From positions 103,558-167,557 of the forward strand of contig NZ_JAOANW010000013.1 of assembly GCF_026162365.1 (NCBI RefSeq): DNA of 64,000 nt, in the 5' to 3' direction. Positions within the stretch are counted from its first letter, which is position 1, and each line of letters begins with the position of its first letter. The notes beneath the pieces were generated by a model that made no database searches, had not been told where the DNA came from, and was given only the letters and a program-made list of their open reading frames with translations. Source of the DNA: Nitratireductor luteus (GTDB lineage Bacteria; Pseudomonadota; Alphaproteobacteria; Rhizobiales; Rhizobiaceae). Shown one piece after another: positions 44,066 through 55,512 of this stretch. A program made the position numbers and the translations under genes.

Positions 44066-47000
44066 ATGGTCCAGGGGGATTCGTCCAATCATACCTCTTG
44101 CCGCCGGGAAATCTCTCGCACGGCAAAGAGCCAGGACTGTGTAACGGAAACGTTTGTGGAGCACCAAGAGGACGATCACGAGGAGGTTCTTTTCAAGCGC
44201 AGTGAGATTGCGCCGCTGGAAAGCTACCCATCGGCCAGTCGAAGAATAGCACGCTGCCTGCGGCCAAAACTGCGGTGGCGGTTGCTGCGCTGGGGCGCGG
44301 TCATGCTCGTGGCCATTCCCTTGTGTATCGTTCTGGCTGTCGCGGGCTTTTCGCTGATCGGCATCGATGCGATCGGAAATGAACGGTTGCGCACCCAGGC
44401 CGAAGCCGCGATCGAGCGTGTAGCCGGCTTCGACGTCGATGTTCGCCTCGGCGAACTGCGCTTGCGCCCGGGCCGCTTCAGCCTTCTGGCCCTCGAGATT
44501 GCCGATGCGCGCATCGCAAGGTCCGCCGACGGTGCCGAAATCGCCGAGGCGGGCACGCTGAGGATCGGCGTCAAGGTGATGCCGCTATTCGGCGGCCGTC
44601 TCGAACTTGCCGGCATCACCCTGGCGGATGCGGAACTCTCACCGGCGGAAGTGCCATTGCTTCAGTTGGCGGGGATGGGCGCCGGCAGGGACACAGCGAT
44701 AGCGCCGGCCGATGTGCAGCAGGCCGTCTTCGGCACGATCCGCCGTGCCTTCTCTCTGACAGAAGATTCAGGCGTCCGGCGCGTCATGCTTTCCAATGTA
44801 AACCTGCGCACTGCAACCGGTCAGGCGGTGCCTGATCTGGTCGTGGAGCGCATGGAGCTTCTGCGTGACAGCGCCACCTCCATCAGTTTTTCCGGGGAAG
44901 CGCTCCATCGCGGGCGGCCGCTGGACTATCGCGGCACCGCCGATCGCGGGGCGGGGGGGGTGATCCAGCAATTGCAGGTGGCTCTTGAAGCAGATGGCCG
45001 GGAAGACGCCGGTGCCCCCGGCGTTGGCGCAATGGACTTCAGGCTCACCGGTCAGGAAACCAGTCCGGACCAGCCGGGCTGGATGTCCGCCGTGGGGCAG
45101 GCTAGGGACATTCTCATGCGCATCGACGGTGAGAGCCTGTCCATCGACGAGGCCGCGCTGAACGTGGGATTTGGCGACGGAGACAAGACGTTCTCGGTGG
45201 TCGGCGCGCATATGAGGATGGCGCGGACGACGCTGAACTTCCAAGGCACGTTCGGCCCGTCGGACGGGACCGGAAACAGCGGACCGCTTTATGACTTCGC
45301 GCTCGTCTCGCGGGACACCGTGGTGGCGCCGATGGATTCCACCGAACCGCCATTGCCCCTGGCGATACGACTTTCCGGGCAGGCCGACCCTGCAGCCTCC
45401 ACCGTGACGGCGCACACTATCGAAGTTCGCACCTCGGGAGGAGAACTGACGGCGAGCGCATCCGTGACCGCGCCCAGGGGGCAGTCGCCCGGCCTGCGCC
45501 TTGCCATTCATGTGGCCGACCTGCCGGCTGCCCACGCCAAGCAGCTCTGGCCATGGTTCGCCGCCTCAGGTGCGCGGCGCTGGACGCTGGCCAATCTCTT
45601 CGGGGGCCGCGTCAAGGATAGCGATCTGCGGCTCAACGTACCGCCTGGCCGACTTGGCAACGGCGTCCCGCTCGGCCGCGAGGAAGTGATCGGCCGGTTC
45701 ACGCTGTCGGGCACGCGTTTCGACGTGGCGGGGGCCATTCCGCCGGTTCGCGACGGCGAGGGCTGGGTTGAATTTCGTGGCACGGATGTGGAAGTCGGAT
45801 TGTCGGCGGGAACGATATTCATGCCCAGCGGGCGAACGGTCGATGCCAGCAACGGCCGGCTCGTGATCGACAGCGCCCATATCAAGCCGCGCATCGGCAA
45901 GCTGGAGATCGACGTTGCCGGCGACGCGCCGGCAGTCGTCGAGCTGGCCTCTTACGAACCGATCGATGCGTCGAGGTTCCATGACCTCGAACCCGACGAG
46001 GTGACGGGCAGGGTCAAGGGCCACATCTCGGCCGATATCCCCCTGCAGGACGGCATCGCGGCCCGAGACCTGGTCTGGAAGGTCATGCTTGACTACGAAG
46101 ATCTGGCGATCTCGCAGCTCTTCGAGGGGCAGAGAGTGACCAAGGCCAGGGGATCTCTGCTCATCGCCCCGGACCGCGCCGAGATCGAGGCGGAAGCGGA
46201 ACTCAACGACGTGCCCGCCCGTCTTAGCATCGCCCAGCCGCTCGGCGGCTCGCACGTGGAGCGCAAACGCCGGGTTGAGCTCAGCATCGACGACGCGGCG
46301 CGCGAAAGGATGTTTCCGGGACTGGGGATGTTCGTAACGGGTCCGTTCAAGGTGACGTATGAAGAGAAGGGCGCCGATGCAGCGAAACAGATCACGGCAA
46401 CACTCGATACGGCCCGGCTTTCGGTGCCGTGGATCGGCTGGCGCAAGGGCGCCGGCATAGCAGCGACAGCCAGCTTCACCATGAGCGAGAAGGATGGCGT
46501 AACGGAGTTGTCGGATTTCCAGCTCACGGGCGAAAGTTTCTCCGTCGCCGGTGTCGTGCGTCTGAAGGGCGGCAGGCTCGCCGAGGCCCGGTTCGACCGG
46601 GTCCAGCTCACACGGAACGACGACTATCAGGTGAACATCTCCAGCGCTGGAAAGGGCTATGTCGTAAACGTCGAGGGCGCTGCCTTCGATGCCCGCTCGC
46701 TGATCAAGGAAAGCTTGTCGGACAAGGCATCCAGCGGCGGAGCGGCCGACAATACTCCCATCGAACTTGCGGCCGACATGGATACGGCTATCGGTTTCAA
46801 CGGCGAAACGCTTACGAATGTCACCGTGCGCTACAGCGGCAAGAGTTCGAGCGCTTCGCAGGCCTCCATTCGCGGCGCCACCGGCAGCTTTGGCTCGGTG
46901 TCGTTCGAGAAGGGAAGCGGCGGTGACGGCCATGTCCTGCGCATGTCGTCGGACAATGCCGGGGCGGTTCTGCGTTTCCTGGACATCTATCCGCATGTCG

Positions 47001-47509
47001 AGGGAGGCCGCATCGACGTCAACATGACCGGCGGTACCGCGCGGCAACTGGCGGGCCAGGTCAACTTGTTGGATTTCTGGGTTGTCAACGAGCCGCGGCT
47101 CGGCTCGCTGGTCGCCGCTACCAAGGAAGCGGGCCGGGGCGGCGAGCAGGTGGATGTATCGCGCGTGCGCTTCGACCGTGGCGCGGCGATCGTCTCGCGG
47201 AGCGACGGTGCGCTGAGCCTGCAAGACGGCGTCCTACGCGGTCCGCTGATCGGCTCGACCTTCCAGGGCACGCTCTATGACGCTGACGACAATATTGCCA
47301 TCACTGGCACGTTCATGCCGCTCTACGGCATCAACCGCATCTTTGGTGAGATACCGCTGTTCGGCCAGATTCTGGGCAATGGCCGCGACCGGGGGCTGAT
47401 CGGCATCACCTACCGCCTCAGCGGCAAGCTCGATGACCCCGCGCTGCAGATCAACCCGATATCGGCCATCGCCCCCGGCATCTTCCGGCAGATTTTCGAG
47501 TATCGATGA
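44066..47509 (+). CDS. Very large AsmA/YhdP-like (DUF3971) envelope protein
   Basis: The 1147-residue protein has a cytoplasmic start of about 75 residues, one transmembrane helix (about 76-100, AVMLVAIPLCIVLAVAGFSL) and then a very long periplasmic beta-rich part. The C-terminal block FQGTLYDADDNIAITGTFMP and GITYRLSGKLDDPALQINP is typical of the AsmA/TamB superfamily. Such proteins are thought to carry phospholipid between the two membranes. ATG 44066 is taken; GTG 44156 is an alternative start. It is convergent with tyrS with ten bases between the stops. Confidence 0.85.
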   Translation: MVQGDSSNHTSCRREISRTAKSQDCVTETFVEHQEDDHEEVLFKRSEIAPLESYPSASRRIARCLRPKLRWRLLRWGAVMLVAIPLCIVLAVAGFSLIGIDAIGNERLRTQAEAAIERVAGFDVDVRLGELRLRPGRFSLLALEIADARIARSADGAEIAEAGTLRIGVKVMPLFGGRLELAGITLADAELSPAEVPLLQLAGMGAGRDTAIAPADVQQAVFGTIRRAFSLTEDSGVRRVMLSNVNLRTATGQAVPDLVVERMELLRDSATSISFSGEALHRGRPLDYRGTADRGAGGVIQQLQVALEADGREDAGAPGVGAMDFRLTGQETSPDQPGWMSAVGQARDILMRIDGESLSIDEAALNVGFGDGDKTFSVVGAHMRMARTTLNFQGTFGPSDGTGNSGPLYDFALVSRDTVVAPMDSTEPPLPLAIRLSGQADPAASTVTAHTIEVRTSGGELTASASVTAPRGQSPGLRLAIHVADLPAAHAKQLWPWFAASGARRWTLANLFGGRVKDSDLRLNVPPGRLGNGVPLGREEVIGRFTLSGTRFDVAGAIPPVRDGEGWVEFRGTDVEVGLSAGTIFMPSGRTVDASNGRLVIDSAHIKPRIGKLEIDVAGDAPAVVELASYEPIDASRFHDLEPDEVTGRVKGHISADIPLQDGIAARDLVWKVMLDYEDLAISQLFEGQRVTKARGSLLIAPDRAEIEAEAELNDVPARLSIAQPLGGSHVERKRRVELSIDDAARERMFPGLGMFVTGPFKVTYEEKGADAAKQITATLDTARLSVPWIGWRKGAGIAATASFTMSEKDGVTELSDFQLTGESFSVAGVVRLKGGRLAEARFDRVQLTRNDDYQVNISSAGKGYVVNVEGAAFDARSLIKESLSDKASSGGAADNTPIELAADMDTAIGFNGETLTNVTVRYSGKSSSASQASIRGATGSFGSVSFEKGSGGDGHVLRMSSDNAGAVLRFLDIYPHVEGGRIDVNMTGGTARQLAGQVNLLDFWVVNEPRLGSLVAATKEAGRGGEQVDVSRVRFDRGAAIVSRSDGALSLQDGVLRGPLIGSTFQGTLYDADDNIAITGTFMPLYGINRIFGEIPLFGQILGNGRDRGLIGITYRLSGKLDDPALQINPISAIAPGIFRQIFEYR

Positions 47510-47519
47510 GGTTGGCGGC

Positions 47520-48773
47520 CTATTGCGGCCGCACCAGCATGTGCTTCTTCTTGCCGAGGGACAGTTTCACGACGCCTTCGCTGGTCAGGTGGTCCACTGA
47601 GACGACCATGCGGTCGTCCGATACGGGCTCGTCGTTGATGCGCACCGCTCCGCCCTTCACATGCCGCCGGGCTTCGCCGTTGGAAGCGGCAAGGCCGGCC
47701 GTGACGAACAGCGAAAGGACGCCGACGCCGGCCTCCAATTTGCCGCGCGGCATGGTGACCGTCGGCAGGGATTCGGCGAGCGCTCCTTCCTCGAAGGTCT
47801 TGCGGGCCGTTTCGGCGGCCGCTTCCGCTGCTTCACGCCCGTGCAGCATAGCCGTCACCTCGGTGGCGAGCGTCTTTTTGGCCTCGTTGATTTCGACGCC
47901 GCCAAGCGCCTCCAGCCGGGCGATCTCGTCCATCGGGAGGGTCGTATAAAGCTTCAGGAAGCGCCCGACATCGGCGTCTTCCGTGTTGCGCCAGAACTGC
48001 CAGAAATCGTAGGCACCTAGCAATTCCGGATTGAGCCAGACGGCGCCGTCGACGCTCTTGCCCATCTTGGCGCCCGACGATGTCGTCAGAAGCGGCGATG
48101 TCAGAGCGTAGAGCTGCGGTGTGCCCATGCGGTGGCCGAGGTCGATGCCATTGACGATGTTGCCCCATTGGTCGGAGCCGCCCATCTGGAGCCGGCAGCC
48201 ATAGCGCTTGCTGAGCTCGACGAAGTCGTAGGCCTGCAGGATCATGTAGTTGAATTCGAGGAAGGAGAGCGACTGCTCCCGGTCGAGCCGCGTCCTCACC
48301 GAATCGAACGACAGCATCCGGTTGACCGAAAAGTGCCGGCCCACATCGCGCAGGAACTCGATGTAATTGATGCCGAGCAGCCAGTCCGCATTGTTGGCCA
48401 TAAGCGCGTCGGTGTTGCCCTCGCCGAAGGTGAGATAATTGGCGAATACTTGCTTGATGCCGGCGATGTTGTCGCCGATCGTTTCGGGCGTCATCAGCTT
48501 GCGGGCCTCGTCCTTGAAGGACGGATCGCCCACCATGCCCGTGCCGCCGCCCATAAGGGCGATGGGCCTGTGACCGGTCTTCTGCATCCAGTGCAACATC
48601 ATGATCTGCATGAGCCCGCCCACATGCAGGCTGGGCGCGGTCGGGTCAAAGCCGATATAGGCTGTCACCGTCTCTCGCGAAAACAGCTCATCCAGCCCCG
48701 TATCGTCGGAGGTCTGCTGGATGAAGCCGCGCTCGGACAGGGTGCGCAGAAAATCGGACTTGAACTTCGGCAT
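47520..48773 (-). CDS. tyrS: Tyrosyl-tRNA synthetase
   Basis: The 417-residue class I synthetase charges tRNA-Tyr. The HIGH-type motif [11 protein letters not shown], the tyrosine-binding [24 protein letters not shown] block and the KMSKS-type [11 protein letters not shown] motif are seen, plus a C-terminal S4 domain (about 355-410). It is convergent with the AsmA-like gene. Confidence 0.96.
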   Translation of the reverse strand: MPKFKSDFLRTLSERGFIQQTSDDTGLDELFSRETVTAYIGFDPTAPSLHVGGLMQIMMLHWMQKTGHRPIALMGGGTGMVGDPSFKDEARKLMTPETIGDNIAGIKQVFANYLTFGEGNTDALMANNADWLLGINYIEFLRDVGRHFSVNRMLSFDSVRTRLDREQSLSFLEFNYMILQAYDFVELSKRYGCRLQMGGSDQWGNIVNGIDLGHRMGTPQLYALTSPLLTTSSGAKMGKSVDGAVWLNPELLGAYDFWQFWRNTEDADVGRFLKLYTTLPMDEIARLEALGGVEINEAKKTLATEVTAMLHGREAAEAAAETARKTFEEGALAESLPTVTMPRGKLEAGVGVLSLFVTAGLAASNGEARRHVKGGAVRINDEPVSDDRMVVSVDHLTSEGVVKLSLGKKKHMLVRPQ

Positions 48774-48860
48774 TTCTGATGTCCCGCTGGAGGGGTGGGG
48801 GATTGGAGGCGAGTGCGTTTAGCACCCATGTCGGCCGGCGCACAAGCATTTGGGGCTGGC

Positions 48861-49505
48861 TCAGCCTTCCTCGATCCCGCCATAGTCCCGGACCAGCCCC
48901 GCCATGGCGTCGTTGCGCTCGTCCCGATATCCCTTGGCCACGCCCGCGCGGTCTTCAACCGGGCGGTTCTGGCTGACCTTCCATTTGCCTTCGATCCCGG
49001 CGATCTCGATGCGCAGACCGACAATGCCCTTCATCTGAGCCTCGATGAACCGTTCTGGCGCATCGCTGACCTGCCAAGCCGCGGAGCGCCCGGATTCGTG
49101 CTGGCCGGTAAGCGTCTCGATCTGATCGCGCAGCCAAACGGGATCGTCGATGATCTCGGCCCGGCCGCGCACCTGCACGATGGCGTAATTCCAGGTGGGC
49201 ACGACCTTGCCGGTCTGCTTCTTCGTCTCGTACCAGGATGGCGTCACATAGGCTTGCGGACCCTGGAAGACGGCGAGAACGGGCGTCTCCGGCTGCTGGC
49301 CGATCGCCTGCCATGCCGGATTGGCCCTAGACAAGTGAGCACGCAGCACCCCCGGTTGCCCCTCCACCGCATCGAGAAGGAACGGGATGGGGTTTGCAAT
49401 CGGTCCCTCGGGGCCGTTGCAGACGAGCATCCCCAAAGGATGTGCACGAATGAGCCCGTGAAGGACTTCGAGGCGCGTTTCCTTGAATTGCGGTGGCTGG
49501 TACAT
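48861..49505 (-). CDS. PaiB-family FMN-binding protein
   Basis: The 214-residue protein is of the PaiB family (split-barrel flavin fold). Typical blocks are the start MYQPPQFKETR, HPLGMLVCNGPEGPIANPIPF, VLAVFQGPQAYVTPSWY and KVVPTWNYAIVQVRG. PaiB is called a transcriptional repressor in Bacillus, but the DNA-binding role in other bacteria is uncertain. It ends 88 bases from tyrS and starts 13 bases from the end of the alpha/beta hydrolase gene, all leftward, so an operon is likely. Confidence 0.87.
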   Translation of the reverse strand: MYQPPQFKETRLEVLHGLIRAHPLGMLVCNGPEGPIANPIPFLLDAVEGQPGVLRAHLSRANPAWQAIGQQPETPVLAVFQGPQAYVTPSWYETKKQTGKVVPTWNYAIVQVRGRAEIIDDPVWLRDQIETLTGQHESGRSAAWQVSDAPERFIEAQMKGIVGLRIEIAGIEGKWKVSQNRPVEDRAGVAKGYRDERNDAMAGLVRDYGGIEEG

Positions 49506-49517
49506 GGGGTTCCTGAC

Positions 49518-50192
49518 CTATCGGATACGCTTCGGTCTTGGCTCGGCCAATTCGCCGGCCAGGCGCCGGTCGAGATATTCCGAGCATTCCGCAATCAGTT
49601 CATCCGCGCAGTTGGTATAGAAGTGATTTGCCTCGGGCATGGTCTTCTGCGTGATCGTGATGCCCTTCTGGGACTGCAGCTTGTCGACCAAGGTCTGCAC
49701 ATCGGCCGGCGGAGCCACCTTGTCCGCGCCGCCATGGATGATCAGGCCGGACGAGGGGCAGGGGGCCAGGAAGGAGAAGTCGTAGATGTTCGGCTGCGGC
49801 GAGATCGACATGAAGCCCTCGATCTCCGGCCTGCGCATCAGGAGCTGCATGCCGATCCACGCCCCGAAGGAGTAGCCCGCGACCCAACAATTCTTCGAAT
49901 CGGGATGCAGCGACTGGACCCAGTCGAGAGCGGCGGCCGCGTCCGACAATTCGCCCGTGCCATGGTCGAAGACGCCCTGGCTGCGCCCGATGCTGCGGAA
50001 GTTGAACCGCAGCGTGGTGAAATTGCGCTGCTGGAACATGTAGAAGAGATCGTAGATGATCTTGTTGTTCATCGTGCCGCCGAACTGGGGGTGCGGGTGC
50101 AAGATGAGCGCAATCGGCGCGTTTTTTTCCTTGGACGGCTGATAACGGCCTTCCAGACGGCCGGCAGGACCGGTAAAAATGACCTCTGGCAT
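49518..50192 (-). CDS. Alpha/beta hydrolase (COG2945 type)
   Basis: The 224-residue protein has the alpha/beta hydrolase fold with nucleophile elbow AGYSFGAWIG (Ser), the start LILHPHPQFGGTMNNKI and a late catalytic His in EANHFYTNC. The substrate of this esterase-like family is unknown. The divergent suf operon starts 232 bases away with an Irr-type box between. Confidence 0.85.
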   Translation of the reverse strand: MPEVIFTGPAGRLEGRYQPSKEKNAPIALILHPHPQFGGTMNNKIIYDLFYMFQQRNFTTLRFNFRSIGRSQGVFDHGTGELSDAAAALDWVQSLHPDSKNCWVAGYSFGAWIGMQLLMRRPEIEGFMSISPQPNIYDFSFLAPCPSSGLIIHGGADKVAPPADVQTLVDKLQSQKGITITQKTMPEANHFYTNCADELIAECSEYLDRRLAGELAEPRPKRIR

Positions 50193-50285
50193 ACGTACTC
50201 CGCTTGGGCAGGGCGTTCACGGTATTTCCGTCGGCTTGGCCGACCGGGACCCTTGACGCCGGGCTTATGCCTCCATAGAAGCTAC

Positions 50286-50302
50286 TTTAGAACAGTTCAA
50301 AA
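50286..50302. promoter_or_regulatory. Irr-type iron control element (ICE box) upstream of the suf operon
   Basis: TTTAGAACAGTTCAAAA fits the rhizobial Irr dyad TTTAGAA-N3-TTCTAAA at all but one fixed position. Irr is the haem-responsive Fur-family regulator of Rhizobiales, and suf operons are among its predicted targets. The site lies 122 bases upstream of the first suf-operon gene. Confidence 0.6.
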
Positions 50303-50350
50303 CTGACTGGCGCAGCCTCGCGTGGCAAGCCGCGTAAATAGGACGGCTGG

Positions 50351-50366
50351 CCTTGAAAATTCAAGG
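50351..50366. promoter_or_regulatory. Inverted repeat upstream of the suf operon
   Basis: CCTTGAA (50351-50357) and TTCAAGG (50360-50366) form a 7-2-7 dyad, 58 bases before the iscS-like start. It may be a second operator. It does not fit the TGA-N9-TCA pattern of RirA. Confidence 0.4.
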
Positions 50367-50423
50367 AAATAACGCCGCCGCCGCTACAAATGTGGCAACA
50401 GACGTCAAAGTATCGCGAAGGAT

Positions 50424-51587
50424 ATGATCACAAAGCGCTTCTATCTCGATCATAATGCCAGCGCGCCGCTCGCCGCAGCGGCGCGGACGGCGATGTTGAG
50501 CGCTTTGGAAATCGATGCCAATCCGTCATCGGTGCACGGTGAAGGCCGGCAGGCCCGGCGTCTGGTCGAAGACGCGCGCCGCGCCGTCGCAGCGCTGGTC
50601 AATGCAAAGGCCGAGCACGTCGTTTTCACCTCCGGCGCAACGGAGGCCGCGACGACCCTGCTGACGCCCGGCTGGACCATGGGACGCGCACCTTTGACCT
50701 TCTCGCGGCTTTATGTGAGCGCGGTCGAACATCCTTGCCTGCTCTCGGGAGGGCGGTTCACACCAGATGCGATCACGATCCTGCCGGTCCTTGAAAGCGG
50801 TTTGCTTGATTTGCAAGCGCTGAGCGATGCGCTGAAGGCGCATGACCGGTCGAAGGGGCTGCCCCTTGTCGCCATCCATGCGGCCAACAACGAGACGGGC
50901 GTCATCCAGCCCGTCGACGCGATTGGCGCCATAGCGCGCGCAGCCGGGGCAACGCTCGTTGTTGATGCGGTTCAGGCTGCGGGAAGGCTGGAGATAGACA
51001 TTTCAAATGATTATGCCGATTTCTTGATTCTTTCCTCGCACAAAATCGGCGGGCCGAAGGGCGCTGGCGCCATCGTCGGCGGTTCCGACCTGATGATGCC
51101 CGGTGCGCTGGTTCGCGGCGGCGGACAGGAAAAGGGCCATCGCGCGGGAACCGAGAACGTCGCGGCGATTGCCGGCTTCGGCGCGGCGGCGCGTATCGCG
51201 GGCGAGGGGCTCGCGACGGTCAGTGAAGTCGAAGCGCTGCGCGATGCGTTCGAGGAGGCAGTCATGGAACTGGTTCCTGACGCAGAAATACACGGCCGTG
51301 GCGCACCCCGGCTGCCCAACACGCTTTTCTTCACGATCCCCGGCCTGAAAGCGGAGACGGCGCAGATCGCATTCGATCTGGCCGGCATCGCCCTTTCGGC
51401 AGGCTCGGCCTGTTCGTCGGGCAAGGTCGGGCCGAGCCATGTGCTCAAGGCGATGGGCAAGGGCGAGGACACGGGCGCGCTGCGCGTTTCCATCGGCGCA
51501 CAGACGGGGGGCGCAGAACTCGACGCTTTCAAGGTGACGCTTGGTGGCATTGCCGCCAGACGGCGAAACAACGAGGCGGCGGCATGA
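50424..51587 (+). CDS. Cysteine desulfurase, IscS/NifS type
   Basis: The 387-residue PLP enzyme takes sulfur from cysteine for Fe-S assembly. The PLP lysine is in LSSHKIGGPKGAG, and the catalytic Cys loop is SAGSACSSGKVGPSHVL. It is class I (IscS/NifS type), while the same operon also holds a class II SufS. It is the first gene of the suf operon, with an Irr-type box upstream. A 173-base spacer separates it from sufB. Confidence 0.9.
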   Translation: MITKRFYLDHNASAPLAAAARTAMLSALEIDANPSSVHGEGRQARRLVEDARRAVAALVNAKAEHVVFTSGATEAATTLLTPGWTMGRAPLTFSRLYVSAVEHPCLLSGGRFTPDAITILPVLESGLLDLQALSDALKAHDRSKGLPLVAIHAANNETGVIQPVDAIGAIARAAGATLVVDAVQAAGRLEIDISNDYADFLILSSHKIGGPKGAGAIVGGSDLMMPGALVRGGGQEKGHRAGTENVAAIAGFGAAARIAGEGLATVSEVEALRDAFEEAVMELVPDAEIHGRGAPRLPNTLFFTIPGLKAETAQIAFDLAGIALSAGSACSSGKVGPSHVLKAMGKGEDTGALRVSIGAQTGGAELDAFKVTLGGIAARRRNNEAAA

Positions 51588-51724
51588 ATTTGCTCCTTAT
51601 GGCGCCAACTTCACCTTGTCTGGACCAATAAAGTGGAGAAGAAGACACATATTTTTAGCTTGCGGCGATGAAGTCCGCGCCAAGGCTTACTAAATAAGGG
51701 CGTAAGGCGTCCGACATGGAAGCT

Positions 51725-51743
51725 GCCGAACCTTGAATTCGGC
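51725..51743 (+). other. Small hairpin before sufB
   Basis: GCCGAA (51725-51730) and TTCGGC (51738-51743) form a stem with loop CCTTGAA, a half-site also found in the dyad upstream of the operon. It ends three bases before the sufB Shine-Dalgarno (AAGGAG, 51747-51752). Confidence 0.4.
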
Positions 51744-51760
51744 ATGAAGGAGAAATGCTG

Positions 51761-53290
<1,530 letters not shown>

Positions 53291-53321
53291 TCGGCACTGA
53301 ATTTTTGGGAAGATATAAAAG

Positions 53322-54077
53322 ATGCTTGAGATCAAGAACCTGCACGCCCGTATCGCCGAGGACGGCACCGAAATCCTGCGCGGCGTGAACCTGACCGTGA
53401 AAGCGGGCGAGATGGCCGCCATCATGGGACCGAACGGTTCTGGCAAGTCGACGCTCTCCTACGTACTGGCCGGGCGCGAGGACTATGAGGTGACCGAGGG
53501 CGACATTCTCTACAATGGCGAGTCCATCCTCGAGATGGACCCGGCGGAGCGCGCCGCCGCCGGTCTATTTCTCGCGTTCCAGTATCCGATGGAGATACCG
53601 GGTGTGGCGACCATGGAGTTCCTGAAGGTCGCGGTGAATTCGCAGCGCAGAGCGCGCGGCGAGCCGGAATTGAAGATCCCAGAAATGCTGAAGCGGGTTC
53701 GCCAGGCAGCCGACGAGCTCGACATGGACATGGCGATGCTCAAACGGCCGCTCAATGTCGGTTTCTCCGGCGGCGAAAAGAAGCGGGCCGAGATCCTCCA
53801 GATGAAGCTGCTGGAGCCGAAGCTTTGCGTGCTGGACGAGACGGATTCGGGCCTCGATATCGACGCGCTCAAGATCGTGGCCGACGGCGTCAACGCGCTG
53901 CGTTCTCCCGATCGGGCGATCGTTGTCATTACCCACTACCAGCGCTTGCTCGACTATATCGTGCCGGACACCGTGCACGTGCTCTACAAGGGGCAGGTGG
54001 TCAAGTCGGGCCAGAAGGAACTGGCGCAGGAGCTTGAAAAGAACGGCTACGCCGGCATCATCAACGAAGCGGCCTGA
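53322..54077 (+). CDS. sufC: Fe-S cluster assembly ATPase SufC
   Basis: The 251-residue ABC-type ATPase has Walker A GPNGSGKST, signature LSGR-like FSGGEKKRAEIL, and Walker B LCVLDETDSGLDIDALK, the SufC hallmark. It powers SufB-SufD. It lies between sufB and sufD with short spacers. Confidence 0.96.
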   Translation: MLEIKNLHARIAEDGTEILRGVNLTVKAGEMAAIMGPNGSGKSTLSYVLAGREDYEVTEGDILYNGESILEMDPAERAAAGLFLAFQYPMEIPGVATMEFLKVAVNSQRRARGEPELKIPEMLKRVRQAADELDMDMAMLKRPLNVGFSGGEKKRAEILQMKLLEPKLCVLDETDSGLDIDALKIVADGVNALRSPDRAIVVITHYQRLLDYIVPDTVHVLYKGQVVKSGQKELAQELEKNGYAGIINEAA

Positions 54078-54087
54078 GGTGCGTGAA

Positions 54088-55353
54088 ATGAATGTTATCA
54101 CGCAGATGAAGCGGACAGCGGCCGAAGATGCGCTGATCGACAGCTATGGTGTGCGCGTGGCGGATCTGCCGGGCGATGCAAAGGTGACGGTAAAGCGGGA
54201 CGAGGCGGTAGAACTGCTGAAGGCCGGCCTGCCCACGCGTAAGGTGGAAGCGTGGCACTATACGGATCTGCGCCGCCTCTTAGCGTCGGTGCCGGGGTTC
54301 GACCTTCAGGCCTATGCCGAGCCGGTGGAACCTCTCCTCGCCGGTGCTTCGGTGCTTCCGGTGCTGAACAGCGTGGCCGGACGGGCGGCAGCGCCAGATG
54401 GCGCGGGCCTCGCGACCTTTGCCGAGGGGCTTGCCTCAGGTGAATTCGCCGCCCTTTTGGGCGCCACCGGCCACGACGATACCGTTTCCACCATCAATTC
54501 CGCCCTTGTCGCCGACGGCTTCGTGCTGGACATCCCGGCTGGGGCGGAACTGGCCGCGCCGGTGGAACTGCAGAATGTTCATGGTGGCGGCCAGGCCCAT
54601 TCGCGTTTTGTCGTCACGACGGGCGCAGGGGCGAAAGCCACCATCGTGGAGCGCCAGACCGGCAGCGGCGCGGCGCTCGTCTCCTCGATCAGTCACCTCG
54701 ATGTCGGCGACGATGCCGAAATCAACTACCTGATCATTCAGGAACAGCCGCAGGATGTGAGCTATCTGGGTCAGATCAATATCAGCATCGGCAAGGGCTC
54801 CAGGCTCACGCTGTTCGTCATGAACACCGGCGGCAAGCTGGTGCGTCAGGAAGTGCGCGTCGTGGCCGAAGGCGAGGGTTCGCAGTTCAAGCTGCGCGGC
54901 GTCAATCTTCTGTCGGGAGACAGCCACACGGACGTGACAATGGTGCTGGACCATCTGGCTCCGCATACCGTTTCGACCGAGACTTTCCGCAACGTCGTCA
55001 CCGGCAAGGCGGAAGGCGTGTTCCAGGGGCAGATCCGCGTTGCTCGAAATGCGCAGAAAACCGATGCCAAGATGGCCTGCAACACGCTGCTGCTTTCGGA
55101 TGAAGGTTCCTTCTCCGCCAAGCCGGAACTCGAAATCTTCGCCGACGACGTGGCTTGCGGCCATGGAGCAACGGTGACCGAGATCGAGCACGACCATTTG
55201 TTCTATCTCATGGCACGCGGCATCGAGGAGAAGGTGGCCCGGGGACTGCTGGTGAAAGCCTTCGTCGCCGAGGTGATCGAGGAACTGGAAGACGACGCCG
55301 TCGTCGAGGCGCTTGAAGCGAAGATCGGCGCGTGGTTCGCCGAGCACGGGTGA
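54088..55353 (+). CDS. sufD: Fe-S cluster assembly protein SufD
   Basis: The 421-residue protein is the second core subunit of SufBCD. The blocks LPTRKVEAWHYTDLRRLL and the C-terminal CNTLLLSDEGSFSAKPELEIFADDVACGHGATV with the conserved His are seen. It starts at ATG 54088, ten bases after sufC. A 221-base spacer with repeats separates it from sufS. Confidence 0.94.
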   Translation: MNVITQMKRTAAEDALIDSYGVRVADLPGDAKVTVKRDEAVELLKAGLPTRKVEAWHYTDLRRLLASVPGFDLQAYAEPVEPLLAGASVLPVLNSVAGRAAAPDGAGLATFAEGLASGEFAALLGATGHDDTVSTINSALVADGFVLDIPAGAELAAPVELQNVHGGGQAHSRFVVTTGAGAKATIVERQTGSGAALVSSISHLDVGDDAEINYLIIQEQPQDVSYLGQINISIGKGSRLTLFVMNTGGKLVRQEVRVVAEGEGSQFKLRGVNLLSGDSHTDVTMVLDHLAPHTVSTETFRNVVTGKAEGVFQGQIRVARNAQKTDAKMACNTLLLSDEGSFSAKPELEIFADDVACGHGATVTEIEHDHLFYLMARGIEEKVARGLLVKAFVAEVIEELEDDAVVEALEAKIGAWFAEHG

Positions 55354-55463
55354 GGCGCCGCCCGTCACTTCCTGGCCGACCGCAGGGAGAGCCGGGACCG
55401 TTGGGTTCGCGGGGCCGATCTTCGTAGAAGGGGCAGTCGGCGCTGACATGCGCCAAGGCGAGG

Positions 55464-55480
55464 CCCTTCGACAAGCTCAG
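55464..55480. repeat. Repeat fragment between sufD and sufS
   Basis: CCCTTCGACAAGCTCAG is a near copy of the element inside serS (18588-18606). Confidence 0.6.
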
Positions 55481-55512
55481 AGGGGCCGTGCGTTACGATG
55501 CACGGCCAACGG

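Noticed and set aside
45566..47224. Open frame of 552 codons opposite the AsmA-like gene
   Set aside because: The plus-strand protein has a clear membrane anchor and AsmA-like end; the antisense product has no recognisable domain.
48795..50306. Open frame of 503 codons on the plus strand opposite paiB and the alpha/beta hydrolase gene
   Set aside because: It mirrors two minus-strand genes with clear family motifs, and its protein is low in pattern and rich in Arg/His/Asp. High GC content gives long antisense frames.
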